Made by a program: the position numbers and the translations under genes
Assembly: GCF_020921035.1 (NCBI RefSeq)
Contig: NC_063155.1
Coordinates: forward strand, 26,653,294-26,717,293
Direction of reading: 5' to 3'
DNA length: 64,000 nucleotides
Origin: Rhodamnia argentea
Lineage: Eukaryota > Streptophyta > Magnoliopsida > Myrtales > Myrtaceae
Shown here: in pieces, positions 21,512-33,544 of the stretch
How the letters are laid out: every line of letters begins with the position of its first letter
Numbering within the stretch: the stretch's first letter is position 1
Notes under the pieces: model-generated
What the model saw: the letters and a program-made list of their open reading frames with translations, nothing else
Databases searched by the model: none
Told to the model about the DNA's origin: nothing

Positions 21512-21850
21512 GGAAAAATTCCTAAAAAAAAGTCCTAAATATATTGTAATGGTACCAATTTAATTGTAAACATTTTCACATTGATAACAATTCAGTCCAT
21601 GTTGCAAATTTAGGCCGAGAATCAACTATGACAGGTGGCCAACTCGCCACTGGTTAAAAGAAAAGGGGAAAGACAAAAGATAGGAAAAAATTAAAAAAAA
21701 AATTAAACAAAGTTGTACAAAAATTGTTCACGTAAGCATCAGTCGTGCTACGTAGAATAATTGGCGTCCACGTCAACGATTCTCGTTCAAAATTAGCATG
21801 TTAGATTGAACTGGTACCAAAACAATAGGTTTAGAACTTTCTTTTACTTT
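21512..21850. mobile_element. MULE-related MITE
   Basis: The ends carry AAAGTCCTAAATATATTG and, inverted, CAATAGGTTTAGAACTTTC, the same terminal motif (GTCCTAAACCTATTG) as the large MULE-like element. The centre holds the GTCCACGTCAACGAT-type core seen in its relatives. Borders are approximate. Confidence 0.5.
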
Positions 21851-22096
21851 TTTTCTTGATTTCGAAGATTCTTAGGATTGCTTTTGGATTGTTTTATAGA
21901 ATGTATGAAACTCTCTCATGAGCAACTTTATGTGCAAAAATTGCGACCTAAGGTCAATGCAAATAAGGGTCTTGGTCCAAAATCACGTACTTACAGAAGT
22001 TAAGGGATTGAAACCTCGAATCTAAAGGTCAAGGGCTAGAGGGCATCAGCCGCTGAAAATCAGAATATTGTGATAGTAAATTCTCGCATTGAAAAG

Positions 22097-22615
22097 TAGG
22101 GTGAGCACGGGTCGGGTGGGTAGATTCCGAATCTAGACCGTGAAACCGACCATGTTATAGACGGTTCCAAATTTTTGGAACCTAGAACCTATCATGTTTG
22201 TCCTAGAACATGTTTTGAAACCTATCCTCTTTTTTTTTTTTTTATCCAGTTCCAGGATCTATTAGAGAACCTATTTTTTTTATTTCATTTTTTTCAACAA
22301 AATAATATAAGTAGCAATGAAACGATTCAAAGTAAAAGATGAATAATAAAACTCACTATCCACCAAAAGCAACAATCCTTAATATGAGCAATAAAAATTA
22401 CAATTCATTAAAAATAGAGGAGATGAGACGAATGGGACTAGGTTTTTTTTACCAGTTATTAAAAATCGATTTCAAAATCGGTCTGGTTCCTAGGTACTTG
22501 GAATTGAGAACCGGCTCGGTTCCAACCTGTTTCCAAAATTTAGAATCGGTTCGCGGACCTATTTTTCAGGTGGTCCGATCTGGGTTCTAGGTAAAGATCC
22601 GGTTGCACACTCCTA
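22097..22615. mobile_element. hAT-like non-autonomous element rich in GGTTCCGG-type motifs
   Basis: It begins TAGGGTGAGCACGGGTCGG and ends CCGGTTGCACACTCCTA, so the tips are imperfect inverted repeats (TAGGRGTGNGCA). The body contains repeated GGTTCC and GAACCGG words. No convincing 8-bp duplication was seen, so the exact ends may be off. Confidence 0.5.
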
Positions 22616-22629
22616 TTTTTTTTGTTTTT

Positions 22630-23012
22630 TTCACACCCCTATTAAAAAGTCACTTTTAGGTTTTAGCACATCCACAGGCACGAAGTTCAAGCTCCGTGGA
22701 CAGCCAAAATACCAAGCAATTTCCAACCGGAATTGCTGGCCCAACGCTGATCTCCAAGAACAGCCAGATGACATGCAAGTTGAGATTAGAATAGTTGGCC
22801 CTACATCAAATACTTTCTTCGAGGGTAATGGGAGGAGTCCCGCTGACGGCCAATCTAGGCCTAGTTCTATCTTCAATGACTGTATGCCTGACATCGGTTT
22901 TTTTTTTTTTTTTTTTTTTTGTGTGTGTCAAAGACATCGGCTATCTTGACAGCTCATAATTTATACCGACTTTCATCTAGATATGGCATTGATGAGTCAA
23001 TCAATACCTCCA
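22630..23012. other. Non-coding, dispersed duplicate block
   Basis: Sequence around 22670-22830 (ATGCAAGTTGAGATTAGAAT, GTTGGCCCTACATCAAAT) recurs at about 29940-30025 ahead of the third gene, probably the left side of the duplicated sulfotransferase block. A poly-T/GT tract lies at about 22898-22928. Confidence 0.4.
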
Positions 23013-23017
23013 TCTAC

Positions 23018-23230
23018 ACATGGCCGGTTCGTCGGAACCGCCGGTTCCAATTCCTAAAACAAGTGGAACCGGAACCGGCCCTTGAAGGGGCCGGTTCCGA
23101 TTCCCGGGCCCAACAGCTCTTTCCCTCCGGGCCTCCTCCCCTTTTTTTTAAAAAAAAAAAAAAAAAACAGGTCGGAATCGTGGGCTCGATCAACGGGCTA
23201 GTTCCGGGCTTCCGGTTCCATTTCGCCATG
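23018..23230. mobile_element. Small GGTTCCGG-rich element
   Basis: ACATGGCCGGTTC at the left and TTTCGCCATG at the right form a short inverted repeat, flanked by TCTAC at 23013-23017 and 23231-23235. The interior shares the GGAACCGG vocabulary with the elements at 22097 and 35550. It sits just beyond the recognisable copia relic. Confidence 0.45.
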
Positions 23231-23249
23231 TCTACCTCCATCCCTTGTC

Positions 23250-23790
23250 ACGCGATTACTACACCCAATCTCAATATATCATGCATCATTCTATTTGCCA
23301 TTTGCCGCTTAGCCTTGGCATTGTGGTTTACATCAAAATCCAACAATATTTTCCAAGTGACTTGTTTGTTTGCTAATACTACGGTGAGGATATTTTTTCC
23401 TTTAAAGAGGTTTCTCCTCCTTTATTTTTGCCACAAACTCCTTCACCATTTTCAGATATATGAGGCCGTTATTTTAGATGGAAAGGCGCTTTCAACTAAG
23501 TCTTCATCTTGTGAAATCGGTCTTTTTATTTTGCGCTTTGGTAGAGCCAATTAATTCACTCATTGAAAGAGTTTTGAAATCCTTAGATTCTTCTGCAGAG
23601 GCGATAATAGGATTGTATTTTCTGGTAAGAGTTACCAATATTTTGCAACTACACTTTGGTCAATGATATCATCTCCATAAGCTCTCATTTCGATTTATTA
23701 GTTCTTTCGATCTCCTACAATATTATTAAACGGTCTCATAATACAGCATTTTCAAATTTCTTCCGAAGAGTTCAAACTGTAATGGTGGGT
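23250..23790 (-). pseudogene. Ty1/copia gag relic
   Basis: The minus strand reads MRAYGDDIIDQSVVAK, then after a one-base frameshift ILVTLTRKYNPIIASAEESK and DFKTLSMSELIGSTKAQN. This is the conserved UBN2-type gag region of plant copia elements (forms such as AIEESKDLSTLTLDELMGSL). Further stops occur on both sides, with LKMLYYETV ahead and KMVKEFVAKIKEEKPL behind. No pol or LTR pair was identified; it is an old fragment between the first and second sulfotransferase genes. Confidence 0.7.
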
Positions 23791-23799
23791 ACCTTTATT

Positions 23800-24702
23800 G
23801 TGCCTTGATATTCTTTCTTGTAGTGTATCTCATGCCGAGGGTGTTTGTTGGATGATACTATTAAAATATGTCTCGAGTTTAACCCCAGTACGAAATTTGA
23901 TATTTATTGGAGTCTTGATGTTGCTTTATTTTTTTATCTTTTGGTACTGGTGGCAATTTCGTGAATGTTCCAAGTTTGATCAAGATGAAGCTTTGGACTT
24001 ATCTAATTGCTGCAAAAAGAAAACGTGAAGGTTTTGTGGCCGTACCAAGAGAAAGGAAGCAAGTGGGGCCCATGGGTGAATTAGTCCTCGTCAGATAATG
24101 AACAAAAGGAAAAGTAGCAGCACACAGTGGACCCCATAAATAGCCGAGACGAAAAAAAGAGTACTAGCCGCACAGGGAAAAAACGGTACCGGGTCGCGAA
24201 GGAAAGAAAAAGGACGAACTGCAACGTTCTTTTTCGGCCGTGCAAGATAAGTCCGAATGCACGATTTGCGCTCTGTGAGATTAGTGTTTTTTATTATACC
24301 TAATTGAGAGTTATTTTATCTGTAAACATTTTGAATTTGAATATAATCTAAGTACGGAAAACACGAGTGTATTGATTTATTGTAAATCCGATTCTCCAAT
24401 TATAATAGATTATTTTTACTGGCTCTTATAGGTACCGATATTCGGGATTAACCACATAATCTATGGTGTCTTTATCGTTTCGCGCTATTTTTCTATACTT
24501 CAGCATTGACTTATTTGTAAAATCCTAATTAATTTTCGCGTGTTATATTTCAACAGATACATATAGTACCATTTCATCCTTTTGGAGACACATATAGAAG
24601 TTCGTAACAGATGGACTTTTCTAGGATAAATTGATCAGAATTTCAATACCTTCACTCAAACTCTCCACCTCCTCCTCCTCCTCCGCCACAATCACCACCA
24701 GC
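23800..24702. other. Upstream region of the second sulfotransferase
   Basis: Nothing coding was recognised. AT-rich sequence with a CT-rich leader just before the ATG (CTCCACCTCCTCCTCC), similar to the leader before the gene at 19260. Confidence 0.4.
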
Positions 24703-25707
24703 ATGCAAGCCTCTCAACCTCCTCCCACTTCCCGTGCAAGGTACTTCGGAAACGACGACGTGTCGCAAGAATGCAAAGACTTGCTCTCCTCTCTCCCTTC
24801 GGAAGAAGATTGGACCTTCGGCTCTCTCTGCTTGTATCAGGGCTTCTGGTTCCCCTCTCGGTTCTTGAACGGCATCCTCGCTTGCCAAAACCACTTCCAA
24901 GCTCACTCCTCTGACATCCTTCTCGCCACCAACCCGAAATCCGGCACCACTTGGCTAAAGGCCATCCTGTTTGCCCTGTTGTACCGTGCCAAGTATGCCA
25001 ACTCCGACTCACAGCAACGCCACCCTCTCCTAATCCAAAATCCGCATGACCTCGTCCCCTGCTTGGAGCTCAGGCTCTTTCTCAAGCAAGAAAATCCCGA
25101 TCTCGCTGCTTTCGCGTCCCCAAGGCTCTTGGCCACCCACTTGCCTTATACCTTGCTTCCACGGTCGGTGAGGGACTCCAAGTGCAAGCTGGTTTACCTG
25201 TGTAGGAACCCTAAGGACACCTTCATCTCATCGTGGCACTTCGCCAACAAGCTGAAGCCCGAAGAGAAGGGCCAGATTCCGCTCCCGGAGAGTCTTGACA
25301 AGTTCTGTCGAGGGCTGAACGCGTTCGGGCCTCACTGGGACCATGTGCTGGGTTACCACAAGGCGAGTTCAGAGACGCCCGAGAAGGTGTTGTTCGTGAT
25401 GTACGAGGAGATGAAAGAGGACCCACGTGCTCACCTGAGGAGGTTGGCCAATTTCTTGGGGTGTCCATTCAGCGAAGAAGAACTGAGAGACGGGACTGTG
25501 GAGGGAATACTGAGGATGTGTAGCTTCGACAATTTGAGTGCTTTGGAGGTGAACAAGAGCGGGAATTTGTCGACCGGACTAGAGAAGAAGTGGTTCTTCA
25601 GGAGAGGCGAGGTCGGAGATTGGGTGAATTACATGAGTGCCGAGATGGGGGAGAGGATAGACGGTGCCATGGAAGAGAAGTTTTATGGTTCTGGATTGAA
25701 GTTTTAG
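24703..25707 (+). CDS. Cytosolic sulfotransferase 2 (334 aa, intronless)
   Basis: Same family and reaction as the gene at 19260 and clearly its closest paralogue; the start (MQASQPPP) and most of the core agree residue for residue. Motifs: TNPKSGTTWLKA for the 5'-phosphosulfate loop (canonical TT, whereas the other two genes have ST), LATHLPY with the catalytic histidine, CRNPKDTFISSWHF for the 3'-phosphate, and RRGEVGDWVNYM near the C-terminus. An in-frame ATG at 24631 upstream would add a serine-rich leader; I prefer 24703 by comparison with the paralogue. Both flanks share blocks with the other copies, which points to block duplication. Substrate unknown. Confidence 0.93.
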   Translation: MQASQPPPTSRARYFGNDDVSQECKDLLSSLPSEEDWTFGSLCLYQGFWFPSRFLNGILACQNHFQAHSSDILLATNPKSGTTWLKAILFALLYRAKYANSDSQQRHPLLIQNPHDLVPCLELRLFLKQENPDLAAFASPRLLATHLPYTLLPRSVRDSKCKLVYLCRNPKDTFISSWHFANKLKPEEKGQIPLPESLDKFCRGLNAFGPHWDHVLGYHKASSETPEKVLFVMYEEMKEDPRAHLRRLANFLGCPFSEEELRDGTVEGILRMCSFDNLSALEVNKSGNLSTGLEKKWFFRRGEVGDWVNYMSAEMGERIDGAMEEKFYGSGLKF

Positions 25708-26847
25708 TACGTACAATACTCATCCAATAATTTCCCTGCATTATGTGTTAGTTTCGAAGATTTTCAGAGGCATCGCGAATCGTGGCTTCGTCTCCACAGT
25801 GGGACGATTCAAGGTTGTGATTGTAGTCTTCATTTATGTTGCACTATTGGCGTTTGCAGATGTAATTTGGCCAACACGTAGTTGGCTAAGAACAAAGCTG
25901 CCTTGCTTCACGCTGGGAGCTTATGGTTTTATCTTCTGTAATGACTTTTCAATTCCCTCTTCTCTTTTTGCTGTGGGAAGCTTCGAGGCATATGGTCTTT
26001 TATCTGTGTTGTAGTTCGATGAGTATTCTGGTTTCATTTTGTTTTGTTTCCAAGCTCTGAAAAGAAAAAAAAGTTCATGATGAAGAAGAGGGAACGAAAG
26101 AGAGACCAAACCGAGTGGTGTGCAGCTGGAACTTTCTCTCTCTCGGTTGAGTGCTGCCAGCTTTTGCAGGTCCACTGTTTCAAAAATTTGTACAACATAT
26201 TATTACTCTCACAGTCACCTAAAAATTATTATGCTAACGAAGCTCAATGAACAAATACACGAAACGAAAAATCGAAAGATACTGGAACGTGGAAACGGTG
26301 GGAGGATCTCAAAGCCACACCCCCACAGTTCTGTTTTCCGTAGTTCATTCTCCCCTAGAGGCAGACAAAAACTACATAAGTACAGTTGCAGAGCTTAAAG
26401 CTCCGGGTGGAACCCTAAAAATCGCAGTTTAATTTAGTTTTTGTTGTGGTGCATGGGGGCGCCTAGTGACAATGAGGCCACCGAGTTCGATTTACATCAT
26501 AGGCGAGCCCTACTGCGACATACGTTTTGTGGGGAGACTTCCGAGCTGGCATTTTCACGAAGCTGCCATGACGAATTCGCCAGCCTTGAACATTCGGATC
26601 TTGAGAGCGGGATGGTGACGCCTGTGATGACGTCCAAGGATCATTGGCACCGGTCGTCATGTCTCCCTTCGTAATTCTAGTGTGAAAAGATAAAAGACAA
26701 CAGTGTTAATATGATGCCCACCTTAGATTTTTTTAGCCAATAACGCCGCTATATTTATGCAAACCATCGCGACAAAAGCATCAAACCCTGCCATTCTCCT
26801 TTAGCAGCCAAGCCATAGCTAGAAAAAACTCAATGCACCACAAAACC
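25708..26847. other. 3' flank of sulfotransferase 2 and non-coding stretch
   Basis: 25755-25990 is the conserved 3' flank shared with the other copies. From about 26020 to 26847 no gene or recognisable transposon was found; short open frames at 26247-26674 have no family signature. Confidence 0.45.
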
Positions 26848-27486
26848 TGATGAGAGTGCGTAACGGAAGTCTAATTCTTTTACATGAGAAGATCGTCAAG
26901 AGAGAGCCCAAGCCCGAGCTCGTCAACATATCTAGTTAGAACTACATTCACTCAAAAGCTTAAGCTAATGAGTTATGAGCCAACTAGGATATATTAACTG
27001 CTCTCAATTCTCCGATGTGGGATTTCTTTAACACAACTCACTTACATGTGCATCATAACAATCTCTCTCTCACATGTGAGCTCGGTGTTAGGTCCACTCC
27101 CTTTCAATTCGGGTATCATTCTATATCAACTTATCCCAAGTTGAGTCTCCATCAAGGCCCAACTTCATAACCATGAAGTCTACCATTGGGCTCACTTAGT
27201 AAACGTATGGGATTGGGCCCACACAAGAACCGCATAGGACACCAACATCGGCTCCGATACCATTTGATGGGAGCGCGCAGCAGAAATCTGATACTTTTAC
27301 ATGAGAAAATAGCCAAGAGGGACCACAAGTCCAAGCCCGTTAACATATACGGTTGGAAGAACATTCACTCAAAAGCTTAAAATAATGAGTTATGTGGTAA
27401 TTAAGATATATTAACTACTTTACACCACATCAATTCTCCGATATGAGATTTCTTTTAGGCAAATTACTCACGCGTGCATCCGAACA
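26848..27486 (-). mobile_element. TRIM (terminal-repeat retrotransposon in miniature)
   Basis: Two direct repeats, 26848-27060 (213 bp) and 27265-27486 (222 bp), both start TGATG and end in CA and share GAGTTATG, TTAACT and CTCAATTCTCCGAT words. They flank only 204 bp. Read on the minus strand, the interior begins with AATGGTATCGGAGCC, one base off the initiator-tRNA-Met binding site TGGTATCAGAGC, and ends with GAGAGAGAGAT, a polypurine tract. Flanks AAACC and AAACT are a near-perfect 5-bp duplication. No coding capacity, as expected. Confidence 0.8.
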
Positions 27487-28364
27487 AAACTATGCCTCAA
27501 AACAAACAAAATGAGAGCTAAAAACTTGATTTAAAGTTTATTTTGTCACTTGTCGGCTGTCATTTCCGGGGACTGAGACGAGTCGAAATCATTTCGACCT
27601 AGTAATGCAAAGTCATTTGGATTGTGCCGTCATGCCTGACGCCTGTCTTCTTTTGGCATAGTTGTCAGTCAGATGAAGATGCCCCTTTCAATTTCGACCA
27701 CCCATTTGCACATACAGATTATCAGTTTTTACTAGGGATTTTGCAAGATATGTCATCAAACCTAATGAGTACAAAATAAACTTAAAAGAGTGCAAAAATC
27801 ATGAAATGTAAAATTTACATTATGAAAAAGCATCATAATGAAAAAGTACACAGTACAAATTTGCATCATATACTTCGTGTAGTATGAAATGTGAACTAGA
27901 ACTCATTACCTAACAGTTTGACGCAACTATACTTTGTAAATGATAAAATTGATTATAATAGCCCTTTACGAGTCTAGACAATAAAGTTTAACATCTAAAA
28001 TAATTAAGACTAGATTTTTCTTGTCTATACACTCTTCCTTGTTCATGCTAAATTATGTCATGCGTAACTCGAATCAAATCGAGTGATGTGGATTGGAATA
28101 ATTGATTGGAACCTTAAGTAGCTAAAAGTCCTTGTTGTTGCGAGAGATACCTATCCAAGATTTTACCATGATCGAGTTTGAATTCCTTTGATTGCCTGTT
28201 TTGATTTCATCTAATATATGAAGATGATGTAAGTGAAGATCTCTCTAAAAGCCACACAAGGAAAAAGTGAAACTAAATATTCGATGGGTTCCAATCCAAA
28301 AGTAAGTCTTTGTCACATAAAGGAAAAATAAAGATTTGCTTTTATTCTCCTCTTTTCAGTACTT
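27487..28364. other. AT-rich non-coding stretch
   Basis: Nothing recognised on either strand. Confidence 0.4.
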
Positions 28365-29065
28365 ACAGTATTGTCAAACCGTCAAGCTAGCAACTTCCTT
28401 ACCTAAAGGGAAATGCTTTCCTGACAGTACAATCTCAACCATAGATTCATACACCATCATCGCGTGTTTTGCATAAATCACTAATTGATGGAGAGTTCGT
28501 TCGGTCAGAAATAATTGACAATGTTGTTAGATCGTCAGGCTAGCAACTCCCTTTCTTAAAGGGAAATGCTTTCCCGACGATATTGTTAGTGACAATACAA
28601 TCTCAACCGTAGATTCACACACCATCATCACGTGTTTTGTATAAATCACTAATTGATTAAGAGATCGTACGGTCAGAAATAATCGACACTACTGTCAAAC
28701 CGTCAGGCTAACAACTCCATTTCTGAAAGAAAAATGCTTTCCCGATTGTATTGTCGGTGATCGTATAATCTCAACCGTAGATTCACATACCATCATTGCG
28801 TGTTTTGCATAAAAAATTCATTGATTTGGAGATCGAGCGGTAAAAAATAACCGACGGTCTTGTTAGACTCTCGGGCTAGCAACTCCCTTTCTAAAAGGAA
28901 ATGCTTTTCTAACAAGATCGCTAGTGACAGTGCAATCTCAATTGTAGATTCACACACCATCATCGTATGCTTTGCATAAAACACTCATTAATTGGAAGAT
29001 CGTGCGACTAGAAATAACCGACGATACTATCAGACTGTCAAGCTAGCAAATTTCTTTCCGAAAAA
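28365..29065. repeat. Satellite-like tandem array, monomer about 168 bp
   Basis: The landmark GTCAGGCTAGCAACTCC (and variants) recurs at about 28381, 28534, 28702, 28871 and 29037, spacings of 153-169 bp. Each unit also holds AAATGCTTTCC, CAATCTCAACCGTAGATTCA, CACCATCATCGCGTGTTTT and GAAATAACCGAC. Units differ by roughly 10-20 percent by eye. Pieces continue at 30225-30504 and 33545-33640. Confidence 0.8.
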
Positions 29066-30224
29066 GCCACAACCGCATAGTTTACATCCGAAAAGTTAAA
29101 CAGAGAGCACTTTAGGACGCACTTTAAAAGGAAATTCTTGGGCCCGATTTCTCGAAAAAGCATCAATTTTAATTCGAGTACCAATTCTAAAGCGCTAACT
29201 TTATCTTAGGCCTATCGTGTATCTATTATGGCCTGAACTTTCTTTTTCTCATGAAAATAGACCAATTTTCAGTTGGTGCTTAAATTCAAACACTATCGAG
29301 TTTCCTTTGAGAAATTGTTGAGTAGTCGTGGAATGACACAACTAATATTTATCATGGCAACATTGGACGAAAACTTGATGGGGGTCATATTGACAAAATG
29401 TTGGCCCTTTTTTGTGAAACAATATAAAATTTGGGCCATAATTGAGATAAAAAATAAAGATGATGTTTTTTTATGGGACAAAAAAGAGTTTGAGCCAAAA
29501 TTGAGGCATGACATAAAGTTTGTGCTTTTTTATGAGACAAAAAAAAAAAAAAAAGTTTTGGCCGGACCGAGACCCGACCTAAGGTTGGTGCGTCTTATTT
29601 GAATATAAGGTGATTTGTGAGTTTAGACATCTATTTGAGTGACTTATTTGCAAACATTTTGGGTTCGAGCTTATCAAGGTGTAGGAAACACTCAAACTTG
29701 TGAGCAATTATAATTCTAATTCTCCAAGCATAGTGCATTATTTGTTGACGGTTGTCATTGTAGATATAGATACCGACACTATGACCGAACCACGTAAATC
29801 TGTAAGGGCCTTTGTCATTCCTAGTTTGTTTCTCTTGTGATTTCACATTCATTTAATTGCAAGATCCTGTTAATTTCTCCATTGACATTACAAAAATTTG
29901 CATATCCACCGTCACAAACTTCAAGCTCTTTAATTGTATATTAAATGCCGAACACCAGTCTCCGACAACCACCAAAGAAAATGCAAGTTGAAATCAGAAT
30001 GGCTGGCCCTACATGAAATGATTTATTCTTGGTTGGTGGAAGAATCGACTTCGTATACTACGGGAGAATATATAACATGAATAATTGATACCAAATTCAT
30101 ACGCAGATGTAACATTGAACATTTCAATATTTCTATTAAAATATATCTTAGCTTAATGAAGTGTATGATAATAGAAGAAGAATCTCATTGGGAGTTGTAT
30201 GGGTTTATTATTCCTGCCTTTCCA
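29066..30224. other. Non-coding stretch between satellite blocks
   Basis: Low-complexity AT-rich sequence, no gene. 29940-30025 repeats the block seen at about 22720-22830. Confidence 0.4.
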
Positions 30225-30504
30225 ATTATGAAAAATGCTTCCGTGACAGCATTGTCAATGACGGTACAATCTCAATCAAAGATCCATACACCATCATTTC
30301 GTGTTTCGTATAAAGCACTTATTGATTAGGAGATCGTGTGGTAAAAAATAACTAAAAGTACTATCAAACTGTCAAGCTAACAACTTTCTTCAAGGGAATG
30401 TTTCCTTGACTGTCTTGTCGGAGACGGTTCAATCTCAACTGTAGACCTACATACCATCACCACATGTTTTGCATAAAGCACTTATTGATTGGGAGATCGT
30501 GTAG
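30225..30504. repeat. Further satellite monomers, cut by a solo LTR
   Basis: Almost two units of the 168-bp repeat. The last monomer ends at GAGATCGTGTAG and resumes at 33545 with TGTGGTTAGAAATAACCGAC, so the LTR between them inserted into the array. Confidence 0.75.
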
Positions 30505-33500
30505 TGTTGACACATAAATTTTGATTTTCCCTTAATCATTTATTTTGCATAAAAATCAGGAATTAGTTTAGTTCCTTCCAAAAATAATTAATTCGATTTT
30601 CATGCATTGTGTAATTAATTTAGTTTCGCATACATTGCATCCTTTGCATTGAACCGACGGTTGAAAATCGAAGCAAAATTTGATGAGCAGTGAACTTGAG
30701 CCCACATAAAATTTTCGGCAATGAAAGAGAGGATGTACTGAAAATCCTTAGACCATTAGGTCTATTCTTGTGCTTAATTCAGCTCATTTAATTCACAATT
30801 TGGGAAAAAGCCTTTGTTGAAATACTTTCTAATTCAAAGATAAGTTTAACTGAACCCGATGAGACACAATCCATGTCCAAATTGGTTTGAGAATTTCGGC
30901 TAGCCTATGTACATGGCTGAACCGAAAATTTCAACTAGTTTGTGGCTTGGATTAGTGCAATTTAGACCTTTTATGACTCAATCAAATCAAGTTTTTATTC
31001 AAATGGGCTATTTTGCGAAAATTAGAAACCCTGAGCCCCCGACTTCTTAATCTTTTGTCTATATAAGCATCATTAAGTCTAGGGTTTACGGGTTAGCTAT
31101 TTTTGCTTAGAAATTATAGATTACACTTAGTTGCCACGCCGGTGCCTGCTCGAGATCGTCTATTGCCGCCTCTGTCCCGCTGAATCCAGACGTGCTCTGT
31201 TCAGCCACACCCCAGTTGATATGGCGGTTTCTGCTCAATCTTGCTCCATAGCCGTTGTTCCCGTGAACCCGCCGTGCTGCCGCCACGTGAAGCTCGCTGT
31301 TGTCGCACCGCTGAAGCCTGACGCAACTGCCGACACCGGCTACTCAGTGGCCAAATCTGCTGCTGTTTTGTCCCTAACTGCTGTTCGAGGACTAATTTAA
31401 TCACTATTCGGCATCGGAATTTGTAATTGACAGAGGCTCGTTTTTATTGTTGTTTGGAGTGTAAGACAACACTATTTTCCAGTGTTTTATTAACTATGTC
31501 AGTGCAAATTTCTTGCTCACAGTTCGGGGCTGATTACTACACTATTTTGGCGCAAATTCCTTGTCGCTTGGTGCCAATTAAAGCTCAAGTTTGATGCTGG
31601 GATTCTACCCCGTTGAGCACCATCGCGAGCCTCCATCCACAAGATTCCTTGGTTGGCAAGCAACTCGGCAATCTAAGATTGCATCTTCAAAATTTCGATA
31701 ATATCCTAACGAGGTAACATCTTTATCTCGAGATATTCTGAAAATTATTTGCATGATTTGAATATTGAGTGAATATTTGATGAATATGGATATAAGTTTT
31801 GTATAGATTATATTTGCCTAACCGGAAATTCTGAATCGTGAATAAATCTTGTGGATATTGTGCATACCTTTGAATATTTTTCATATTTTTCAGAATATTT
31901 GGCATATTTAATTTGAAATCTTCTGAAATCCTGAACATATCTTTTGAATATATCATATCTTCGAAGATTATTTTTGCAAGTATTTTAAAGATGTGATCCT
32001 TTGCGGATGGGGCAATCTTGCCCTTTATAATTCAATTTTTTTTTATCTCCCCTAGGTAGTCGGAAATTTCAATTTTTTTTACTATAGTTTCATTTTTTTA
32101 TTCAAATAATTTTATAATCTACAAATTATCTGTCAAATCCCGTACCCTTGGGATCGGACCGACAATTTCATGAAATTGGATTTTACTATCCGACCTGTAA
32201 TATTTGGGTATGACTCTAATCCAATACCTAAATTCACCATCCGACCCTATCCCGGTTATGACGTGACTAAAATTTCCATTCCGACCCTAACCTTTGGGTA
32301 TGAGGTGAAGTTATCGGAAAATGCGGATTATAAGGTGTATTATGCTCAAGATTCATTCGATTCATTTTTCTAAAAATCACAAAAACATCATGTCTTGGTC
32401 TCGAATGAATTTTTCGGAATTAAACATCAAGATTGCTTTTAATATAACATTAAACTTTGAGAAATCAATTTTTAATTTATGTTAATTGTCATTAACATTT
32501 TGAATCTGGTTCTTTAGACATCTAATAAAACTGAAAATTCCAAAGGGGAAGTCATTCATTTGCATCTCACATAGTTTAGATATTGGCCATTCTTTCACAT
32601 CATATCATGTCATGTTATGTTCATGTATATCATACCATTTAGGGCATAGATTTATTTTAGCCTAGTTTGCACGTTAGGAACTTTAATTTAAAGTTTAGCC
32701 CTCATCTTTAGTGAATGAACTCTAGGCATAGCTATTTGCATCTCATATGATTAGAATGCCTAAATAATTGTTTCGCATTCCATCCGTGTAGCTTTGCATA
32801 GGTAATTCACATGTCCATGTCATTTAGATAGGATCGTAGGTTATTCTAATTGTTTCATATGTTCACATGTCATTTAGAATAGAATTCATATCCTTGCACG
32901 TCATCTTCATTCATATCTTATATCATGTCATATAGTTTAACTAAATCATATCTCATGTCACTCTACGTTAGATTTCATATTACACGTCATCTAGGGTAGA
33001 ATTCATATTTATTAGCATCAAAATTTGATTTTTTCAAAGTGATCATGGATGATCATCTTCCTGTCATGTAATTTAGAATACTTTGTCATAACATCATATA
33101 GTAGTTTCATCCATGTCATAGTTGCATTGCATTCATGCATATTGCATTCATTTCATCAAGAAAACCCTAAAAATAATTGCACCTTGATCTTCAAGCTAAA
33201 TCAATTGAATTTGCCAATTCAAGTCTTTCACCATAAAAAAAAAAAAAAAAGGGTATCGAAAGGGAGTCAATTGAAAAGTTAATGTTATTAAGTCCCCGAA
33301 CCTAAATTTCTGGTTTGTAAAAAATAAGTATTCTCCCAATACTTTATTCAGGTATCTAATCTACCTACCAAAAAAGATTAGTGGCAGCTCCAAATTAAAA
33401 AATCTTTTGAAAGATAATCACATGAACCATAATTCATGATTTGATAGGACTGAGGGAGAGTACGAGCTAAGTTAATTAGTCTAATTAATTAATTTGGCAA

Positions 33501-33544
33501 TCCATTAATCTAAAATTGAAATTTTCTTAATTTTAGGTTGTGAC
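30505..33544 (+). mobile_element. 3.0-kb solo LTR, Tat/Ogre-like
   Basis: It starts TGTTGACACATAAATTTTG and ends TTTTAGGTTGTGAC, the same terminal patterns as the LTRs at 4390-15047 in reverse orientation. The final A of the expected CA end is lost. Flanking 5-mers TGTAG (30500-30504) and TGTGG (33545-33549) fit a target duplication with one change, inside a satellite monomer. No interior or second LTR is present, so it is a recombination product. An internal open frame at 31131-31400 has no family match. Confidence 0.75.
31059..31067 (+). promoter_or_regulatory. TATA box of the solo LTR promoter
   Basis: CTATATAAG lies about 550 bp into the LTR, with transcription expected to start roughly 30 bp downstream. 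Confidence 0.4.

Noticed and set aside
26120-26674. Short open frames after sulfotransferase 2
   Set aside because: No recognisable domains, no paralogous conservation beyond 26000, and no splice-supported extension.
31131-31400. 89-codon GC-rich frame in the solo LTR
   Set aside because: No family resemblance, and it sits where the R/U5 part of the LTR is expected after the TATA box.
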